This document shows positions 14,945-19,700 of a stretch of 19,700 nucleotides of DNA, one piece after another. The translations under genes were made by a program, and so were the position numbers. The notes under the pieces were generated by a model. The model had not been told where the DNA came from. It did not search any database and saw only the letters and a list, made by a program, of their open reading frames with translations. How positions within the stretch are numbered: position 1 is the first letter of the stretch; every line of letters starts with the position of its first letter. Origin of the DNA: Chloroflexota bacterium (lineage in GTDB: Bacteria > Chloroflexota > DTOL01 > JACQYG01); the NCBI GenBank assembly GCA_016208345.1, contig JACQYG010000143.1, positions 1-19,700 of the forward strand. The letters are read 5' to 3'.

Positions 14945-15962
14945 ATGGACCTTTTCGGCAGAGACCTTATCACCACCCAGGAATGGAGCCTGGAGGAACT
15001 CCGGGCAGTGCTGGACCTGGCCGCCCGGATGAAACGGGAGCGGTTCTCGCCCCAGTTCACCAGCCTCTTGGCCAACAAGACCTTCTTCATGTTCTTCTAC
15101 AATCCTTCGGTGCGCACGCGCCAGAGCTTCGAGTGCGCCGCCATTCCTTGAGCCAAAGGCCATGAGGCTCAAGACCGCCACCTCCGCCGGCGAGACGGTG
15201 GAGGACGCGGCCAGGGTCATGGCCCGCTACGCCGCCGGCCTGGGCATCCGCATCCTGGAGGACAAGGTGGGATACTACGGTGAGGGCGACGAGCTGCTCC
15301 GGGAATATGCCCGGTGGGGCGACTTTCCGGTGATCTCCATGGCCCACGATAAGTATCACCCCTGCCAGGGGCTGGCCGACGTCATGGGCTGGGCTGAGTG
15401 GTTCGGCAAGGGGCCAGGCAAGGGGTTGGACATGAGCGTGCTCGAGGGTAAAAAGCTCTTGATCTCCTGGGGCCACGGGGCCCTGGCCCGGTCCTGGTGC
15501 TCGGTGCAGGAGGCCATGCTCATCGGCTCACGCTTCGGGATGGACGTCACTGTGGCCTCACCCGAGGGATACGACCTGGACCCCCAGGTGGTAGAGTGGG
15601 CTCGGGAGAACTGCAAGGTCAACCAGGCAAACTTCGCCATCACCCACGACGTGAAGGCCGGCTATCGGGGCGCCCACGTGGTCTACTCGCGCCACTGGAT
15701 GAGCCCCCAGGCCTACAGGGACGGAGAGTTCCTGAAACAGGCAGAGATAGACCGGGCTCTCAAGTACCCGGAATGGATTTGCGACACAGAGAAGATGAAG
15801 CTGACCGATAATGCCATCTTCACCCACCCCATGCCCATAGACCGCAGCCACGAGGTCACCGACGAGGTCGCCTCGGGGCCCCGCTCCTGCATCTACGACG
15901 TGGCCGAGAACCGGCTCCACGTGCAGAAGGCGATCATGGCGTTGACGATGGGTAACTTGTAG
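14945..15962 (+). pseudogene. Second carbamoyltransferase (YgeW/OTC superfamily), interrupted by a ~23-nt deletion
   Basis: The first frame (14945-15151) has the carbamoyl-phosphate motif SVRTR (55-59) and SFECAA, then TGA. The second frame resumes at about 15147 with FLEPKAMRLK and runs to 15962, containing HPCQ in KYHPCQGLADV and a late HPMP in FTHPMPIDRSHEV. Aligned by eye to the upstream paralogue, about eight residues equivalent to TQLGGHAH are missing and one base remains. That implies a 23-nt loss and exactly explains the frame change. Repaired, the protein would be about 345 residues. HPMP replaces HCLP, so the substrate side differs from ornithine-type enzymes. It starts 13 bases after ygeW with AAGGAG as ribosome site, so it is clearly in the same operon. 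Confidence 0.85.
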
Positions 15963-16011
15963 ATCGGCAGATCACCAGTCTACCAATCCCTACTCGAGAA
16001 AGGAGCAACAC

Positions 16012-16965
16012 GTGACCCAACCAGCCCGAGTCGCCGTCGTTGCTGTCGGCGGTAACTCTCTGATCAAGGACCCCAAGCACCAGTCCGTCCCCGACCAGTA
16101 CCAGGCGGCCGTGGAGACCTGCGCCCACATCGCCGGGATGATCGAGCAGGGGTGGGACGTGGTGGTAACCCACGGTAATGGCCCCCAGGTGGGCTTCATC
16201 CTGCGCCGTTCGGAGCTCTCGGCCCATGAGCTTCACACCGTGGCCCTGGACTCCTGCGGCGCCGATACCCAGGGTGCCATCGGTTACATGCTCCAAAAGG
16301 CGCTGTACAACGAGTTTAAGAAACGTGGCATCCAGAAACAGTCCGTCACTGTGGTAACCCAGGTGTTGGTGGACAAGGACGACCCCTCGTTCAAGAACCC
16401 TTCCAAGCCTATCGGCTCGTTCATGTCCAAGGACCTGGCCCTGGAACACCGGGAGCAGGACGGATGGGACGTCGTGGAGGATGCTGGCCGGGGTTGGCGC
16501 CGGGTGGTGCCCTCGCCCATCCCCCAGCGCATCGTGGAGCGCGACGCCATCAAGGAGCTCATCGACGCTGGGTTCACGGTGGTGGCGGTGGGCGGCGGCG
16601 GCATCCCAGTGGTGGAGGACGAGCACGGGATGCTAGAGGGCGCCGAGGCGGTCATCGACAAGGACTATGCGAGTTCACTTCTGGCCAACGCCATAGATGC
16701 CGATCTGTTCCTCATTTCCACTGCCGTGGAGAAGGTGGCCCTGAACTTCGGCAAGCCAAACCAGGTATGGTTGGACCATCTCACCCTGGCCCAGGCTAAG
16801 AAGTACCTGGCAGAGGGGCACTTCGCCAAGGGCTCTATGGGCCCCAAGATCCAGGCCATTATCTGGTACCTGGAGCGTGGCGGCAAGGAGGCGCTCATCA
16901 CCAACCCCGAGAACATCGAGCGCGCCCTCAAGGGCGACACCGGGACGAGGATAACCAGAGAATAA
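16012..16965 (+). CDS. arcC: Carbamate kinase
   Basis: A 317-residue amino-acid-kinase-fold enzyme that transfers the phosphate of carbamoyl phosphate to ADP, giving ATP plus carbamate (CO2 and ammonia). The diagnostic motifs are all present: AVGGNSL near the N-terminus, THGNGPQVG (53-61), QGAIGY (87-92), GGGGIPV (194-200), DKD (216-218) and FAKGSMGPK (271-279). It starts at GTG 16012, with GGAG about seven bases upstream. It follows the two carbamoyltransferases by 49 bases, making the usual catabolic pair of transcarbamoylase and kinase for substrate-level ATP. A perfect hairpin follows its stop, so it is probably the last gene of the operon. Confidence 0.95.
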   Translation: MTQPARVAVVAVGGNSLIKDPKHQSVPDQYQAAVETCAHIAGMIEQGWDVVVTHGNGPQVGFILRRSELSAHELHTVALDSCGADTQGAIGYMLQKALYNEFKKRGIQKQSVTVVTQVLVDKDDPSFKNPSKPIGSFMSKDLALEHREQDGWDVVEDAGRGWRRVVPSPIPQRIVERDAIKELIDAGFTVVAVGGGGIPVVEDEHGMLEGAEAVIDKDYASSLLANAIDADLFLISTAVEKVALNFGKPNQVWLDHLTLAQAKKYLAEGHFAKGSMGPKIQAIIWYLERGGKEALITNPENIERALKGDTGTRITRE

Positions 16966-16986
16966 TCCGCTACCCTAGAGTCCCTC

Positions 16987-17015
16987 TTGGGCCGGGGGTA
17001 CAACCCCCGGCCCAA
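16987..17015. repeat. Perfect 12-bp hairpin after arcC
   Basis: TTGGGCCGGGGG (16987-16998) and its exact complement (17004-17015) around loop TACAA. No T-run follows. It marks the end of the carbamoyl operon and belongs with the hairpins at 11898 and 19634-19694 by its loop. Confidence 0.8.
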
Positions 17016-17122
17016 CTTCCAGCTACTGGTCAACCAACGACCTGATCCCCAGGAGATCGTGACGGGGACCAAACCCCGATGACCTCTCGGTCCAAGCTAA
17101 CAAGCATCGCCGTCAATTGATG

Positions 17123-17131
17123 TGATATAAT
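17123..17131 (+). promoter_or_regulatory. Extended -10 promoter of the GH57 gene
   Basis: TGATATAAT is an exact TGnTATAAT. No good -35 is seen at the right distance. Transcription should start near 17138, which excludes the ATG at 17130 as start of the following gene. Confidence 0.65.
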
Positions 17132-17152
17132 GGCGCAGGCCGCCATGGCATT

Positions 17153-17166
17153 CTTTACCGGTAAAG
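17153..17166 (+). promoter_or_regulatory. Candidate operator 3, CTTTACCGGTAAAG palindrome
   Basis: A perfect 14-bp palindrome about 15-29 bases after the predicted transcription start and 11 bases before the GH57 ATG, a classic repressor position. It shares TTTAC-YR-GTAAA with the sites at 13719 and 13823. Its last bases also contribute the AAAGGA ribosome site, so a bound protein would block initiation too. Confidence 0.5.
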
Positions 17167-17177
17167 GACGCAATTCG

Positions 17178-19352
17178 ATGACCAAGCAGATTTACCTGGC
17201 CCTGGCTATCCACAATCACCAGCCGGTGGGGAACTTTCCCTGGGTCTTCGAGCAGGCCTACCACGACGCCTACCTTCCCATGTTAGAGCTCCTGGAAAAA
17301 CACCCGGGCATCCGCCTATCGCTTCATTACACCGGTCCGCTCCTGGACTGGCTCCGAGCGAACCAGCCGGACTTTATACCCAGGGTAGCTAGCCTGGTAA
17401 AGCGTGGCCAGGTGGAGATGATGGGCGGCGGCTACTACGAACCCATCTTACCTTCCACCCCCGATGCCGACAAGATGGGGCAGCTTCAGATGATGAGCCG
17501 CGCCGTGGCCCAGGAATTCGGCTACCGGGTCAAGGGAATGTGGCTGGCCGAACGGGTGTGGGAGCCCCATTTGCCTCGCTTCGTGGCCCAGGCTGGGATT
17601 CATTGGACCGTAGTGGACGACACGCATTTCAAGATGGTAGGCCTGAAGGACGAGGACCTGTTCGGCTACTACGTCACCGAGGAAGAGGGGCTGACCCTCA
17701 AGATCTTCGGCACCTCCAAGCGCCTGCGCTATCTGATCCCCTGGGGCACAGTGGAGGGGGTGATCTCCTACCTGCAGGGCGAGGCGGACGAAAGCGGCTC
17801 CAGAGTGGCGGTCATGGGCGACGACGGCGAGAAGTTCGGCAGTTGGCCCGGCACCTACGCCCACTGCTGGCAGGAGGGCTGGATGGCGGAATTCTTCGCC
17901 AGGGTGGAGGAGAACTCCGACTGGCTGCACCTGATCCCCCTGGGCGACTACGCTGAGCGCTTCCCGGCCATCGGTCGCATCTACCTGCCCACTGCCTCCT
18001 ATGCCGAGATGCTGGAGTGGGCGTTGCCGGCTCAGGAGTCCTACGAGTTCGCCAGGCTTTTCCATCGGCTGGAGGAGGAGAAAAAGACGGAGATCACCCG
18101 CTTCATGCGTGGCGGCTTCTGGCGCCATTACCTGGTGAAATACCCCGAGATCAACAACATGCACAAGAAGATGCTCCTGGTGAGCGCCAAGGCCCACCAG
18201 GCATGGGAGAAAAGCGCCAGTAGCAGTGAGAACGCCAGATTGGCCGAAAGAGCCTTGGACGAGCTCTGGCAGGGCCAGTGTAACTGCCCCTACTGGCACG
18301 GTGTCTTCGGCGGCATCTACATGACGGACATCCGGGCGGCCACCTATCAGCACCTCATCGCCAGTGAGGCCCTGGCCGACCGGGTGGCCAAGGGCGACAG
18401 GCCGTGGGCCTCGTGGCAGGTAACGGACTTCGACCGGGACAGCCTGGACGAAATCCTCCTGGAAACCAATACCATGAACCTGTACTTTGACCCTGCCGAG
18501 GGCGGCGGCCTCTTCGAGTGGGACTTCCGCCCGCGGCCCTTCAACCTGACCAGCACCCTGGCCCGACGCCCCGAAGCCTATCACCAGACACTCATCGAGT
18601 GGGAGGCAAAGCAGCGGGAGTCGTCGGACACCAGAGACACCAGGGTCAAGACCATCCACGAGATCGTTCAGGCCAAAGAGAAGGGGTTGGATCGGTACTT
18701 GCACTACGACTGGCACCGGCGCCTGAGTCTGCTGGACCATTTCTTGCCCTCCACCGCCACCCTGGAGGAGTTCTATGCCAGCAAATACCAGGAACTGGGC
18801 GATTTCATCAACCAGCCTTATGTTCACGCCATTCAACAGGTGGGTGACGAACTCCGGCTTACCCTGCGTCGAGAGGGCCACCTATGGGTGGATAGCGAGC
18901 GACAGCCGCTGAGCATCGAGAAGGTAATCTCCATCGAGGCAGATAGCGGCCGGTTCCAGGTCCTGTACCAGCTTCACAACCCGGGGTCCCAGGCGATCGG
19001 GGCGGTTTTCGGGGTGGAGATGAGCTTTAACCTCCTGGGAGGCGGAGGAAATTCGGCGGCCTTCTACCAGGTGCCGGGGCGGGAGTTGGAGGACCAGCAC
19101 CTGGACTCCAAGGGAGGACTGGATGGTGTCTCTGAGATTCGCCTGGGGAACCAACACCTGGGGCTACTGCTCGAGGCCGCTTGGAGTCAAAGCGCCGGTC
19201 TCTGGCGCTTTCCCATCGAGACGATCTCCAATTCCGAAGCGGGTTTCGAGCGGGTCTACCAGGGCTCCTGCCTTTTGCCACACTGGCATCTGAGCCTGGC
19301 GCCGGGGCAAACCTGGCGAACACAGATCACCCTCAGCGTTTCTCCGCTCTAG
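17178..19352 (+). CDS. GH57 alpha-amylase / 4-alpha-glucanotransferase
   Basis: A 724-residue cytoplasmic glycoside hydrolase family 57 enzyme acting on alpha-1,4-glucans. All five GH57 regions are visible: HNHQPVG (12-18), GGGYYEPI (83-90), WLAERVWEP (122-130, nucleophile Glu125 by analogy to the Thermococcus enzyme), MGDDGEKFGSWP (213-224, Asp acid/base) and YLPTASYAEMLEWAL. After the barrel come a helical domain (MHKKMLLVSAKAHQAW) and a beta-rich C-terminal domain ending in a typical ITLSVSPL strand. That three-domain order is that of 4-alpha-glucanotransferases. It probably processes glycogen or maltodextrin. The ATG at 17178 is chosen because AAAGGA precedes it and the earlier ATG (17130) lies inside the promoter. 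No signal peptide. Confidence 0.92.
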   Translation: MTKQIYLALAIHNHQPVGNFPWVFEQAYHDAYLPMLELLEKHPGIRLSLHYTGPLLDWLRANQPDFIPRVASLVKRGQVEMMGGGYYEPILPSTPDADKMGQLQMMSRAVAQEFGYRVKGMWLAERVWEPHLPRFVAQAGIHWTVVDDTHFKMVGLKDEDLFGYYVTEEEGLTLKIFGTSKRLRYLIPWGTVEGVISYLQGEADESGSRVAVMGDDGEKFGSWPGTYAHCWQEGWMAEFFARVEENSDWLHLIPLGDYAERFPAIGRIYLPTASYAEMLEWALPAQESYEFARLFHRLEEEKKTEITRFMRGGFWRHYLVKYPEINNMHKKMLLVSAKAHQAWEKSASSSENARLAERALDELWQGQCNCPYWHGVFGGIYMTDIRAATYQHLIASEALADRVAKGDRPWASWQVTDFDRDSLDEILLETNTMNLYFDPAEGGGLFEWDFRPRPFNLTSTLARRPEAYHQTLIEWEAKQRESSDTRDTRVKTIHEIVQAKEKGLDRYLHYDWHRRLSLLDHFLPSTATLEEFYASKYQELGDFINQPYVHAIQQVGDELRLTLRREGHLWVDSERQPLSIEKVISIEADSGRFQVLYQLHNPGSQAIGAVFGVEMSFNLLGGGGNSAAFYQVPGRELEDQHLDSKGGLDGVSEIRLGNQHLGLLLEAAWSQSAGLWRFPIETISNSEAGFERVYQGSCLLPHWHLSLAPGQTWRTQITLSVSPL

Positions 19353-19420
19353 GCCACCAATGACGCCACTACCCTGCTCGCCAGCAGCAAGCGGGCTTTC
19401 TTCGCAGTAGAGAAAAGGTG

Positions 19421-19504
19421 CTATTTGGCGGCCTTCTTGCGGTCTTTCTGTTTTTTCAGTTTTGTACGCCTCTTGTGTAAGGCCACCCTCTTTCGCTTGT
19501 TCAT
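19421..19504 (-). CDS. 27-aa very basic protein, probably ribosome- or RNA-associated
   Basis: The frame encodes MNKRKRVALHKRRTKLKKQK followed by DRKKAAK. More than half of the residues are Lys or Arg, and it is predicted to be one long helix. Such tiny basic proteins resemble ribosome-bound peptides of the bS22/Thx kind in character, but I cannot assign a family. There is no Shine-Dalgarno sequence. The promoter -10 lies immediately upstream so that transcription would start at, or within a base or two of, this ATG, implying a leaderless mRNA. An in-frame ATG at 19513 lies against the -10 and would not be transcribed. It converges on the GH57 gene. Confidence 0.6.
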   Translation of the reverse strand: MNKRKRVALHKRRTKLKKQKDRKKAAK

Positions 19505-19511
19505 AACGCGC

Positions 19512-19520
19512 ATTATACCA
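19512..19520 (-). promoter_or_regulatory. Extended -10 promoter giving a leaderless transcript
   Basis: Minus strand TGGTATAAT is an exact TGnTATAAT. The last T of the -10 is at 19512 and the ATG begins at 19504, so a start seven or eight bases downstream of the -10 falls on or next to the A of the start codon. Confidence 0.65.
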
Positions 19521-19633
19521 TAATTCTATCCGTGATCACGAGCAGTGCTGATCGGGGCATCGTGCCGCCGCCGTCCTGCCATCGGTGGCGGCGATGTGTG
19601 CAGCGAGCAAACTCGACCATCAGCCCCTCTGCT

Positions 19634-19658
19634 GGTTCAGGAGTTGCACTCCTGAACC
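19634..19658. repeat. Perfect 11-bp hairpin, first of a tandem pair
   Basis: GGTTCAGGAGT (19634-19644) pairs with ACTCCTGAACC (19648-19658) around TGC. Seen as GAG-TTGCA-CTC, its five-base loop reads TGCAA on the minus strand. Confidence 0.8.
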
Positions 19659-19659
19659 G

Positions 19660-19694
19660 CCTGATGTCCCGGAGTTCAACTCCGGGACATCAGG
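19660..19694. repeat. Perfect 17-bp hairpin, second of a tandem pair
   Basis: CCTGATGTCCCGGAGTT (19660-19676) and its exact complement (19678-19694) around a single C. The top is GAG-TTCAA-CTC, almost the same as its neighbour, while the lower stem is unrelated. One base separates the two hairpins. There is no T-run before the window ends. Confidence 0.85.
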
Positions 19695-19700
19695 AAAGGA

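Noticed and set aside
19671..19683. GGAGTTCAACTCC resembles a tRNA T-arm
   Set aside because: It is the tip of a 17-bp perfect hairpin. No acceptor, D or anticodon arms are at the right distances.
1..19700. CRISPR arrays, insertion sequences, rRNA or complete tRNA genes
   Set aside because: I saw no regularly spaced repeats, transposase motifs or conserved RNA cores anywhere in the window.

Overview
The window looks like a piece of a Chloroflexota (probably Anaerolineae-type) genome, most likely from a metagenome assembly. This is an inference. It rests on the solute-binding lipoprotein at 10814-11875, whose low-complexity linker after the lipobox (repeated Val/Thr/Pro/Ala with VVVTKEVPVVVTATPAP) is typical of that phylum. 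The high G+C, the archaeal/thermophile-style GH57 glucanotransferase and the small phylum-style hypothetical proteins agree with it.

Left part (1-2145): the 3' end of a prenyltransferase/squalene-cyclase-repeat-like protein, a stand-alone EF-Tu domain-2-like protein, then a scar where the 5' end of a cation-efflux (CDF) transporter meets, head-on, the 5' end of a NarL-type response regulator. The response regulator overlaps the end of a complete SAM methyltransferase gene on the minus strand. Divergent promoters at 1939-2006 serve the methyltransferase and a short promoter-to-terminator unit that may be a small RNA. This part is CpG-rich and its base usage looks different from the rest.

Middle part (2146-7850): an M24 metallopeptidase, a doubtful small ORF, a CtaB/UbiA-type heme O synthase followed by two mini-ORFs with strong ribosome sites, a C-terminal remnant of an error-prone DnaE2-type polymerase, a 60-aa membrane protein with its own promoter, and a two-gene minus-strand operon (hypothetical protein, then trpS).

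Right part (7850-17015): a plus-strand catabolic locus. A GntR/UTRA repressor with its own promoter and a likely autoregulatory operator is followed by two BMP-type ABC permeases, the BMP lipoprotein, the double-ATPase subunit, a YgeW-like carbamoyltransferase, a second carbamoyltransferase and carbamate kinase. The logic is uptake of a nucleoside- or ureide-like compound, phosphorolysis of a carbamoylated intermediate to carbamoyl phosphate, and ATP formation by carbamate kinase. Two genes of this locus are broken as read: the ATPase by an imperfect 83-bp tandem duplication and the second carbamoyltransferase by an apparent 23-nt deletion. Both breaks are simple enough to be either real decay or assembly error.

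Right end (17016-19700): a GH57 4-alpha-glucanotransferase with an extended -10 promoter, a convergent 27-aa very basic protein that appears to be made from a leaderless mRNA, and a cluster of perfect palindromes. Two signals cut across the gene map: a TTTAC-YR-GTAAA palindrome at three sites (two before the carbamoyltransferase genes, one in the leader of the GH57 gene), and a family of intergenic hairpins with unrelated stems but similar loops (consensus YNCAA closed by G-C).
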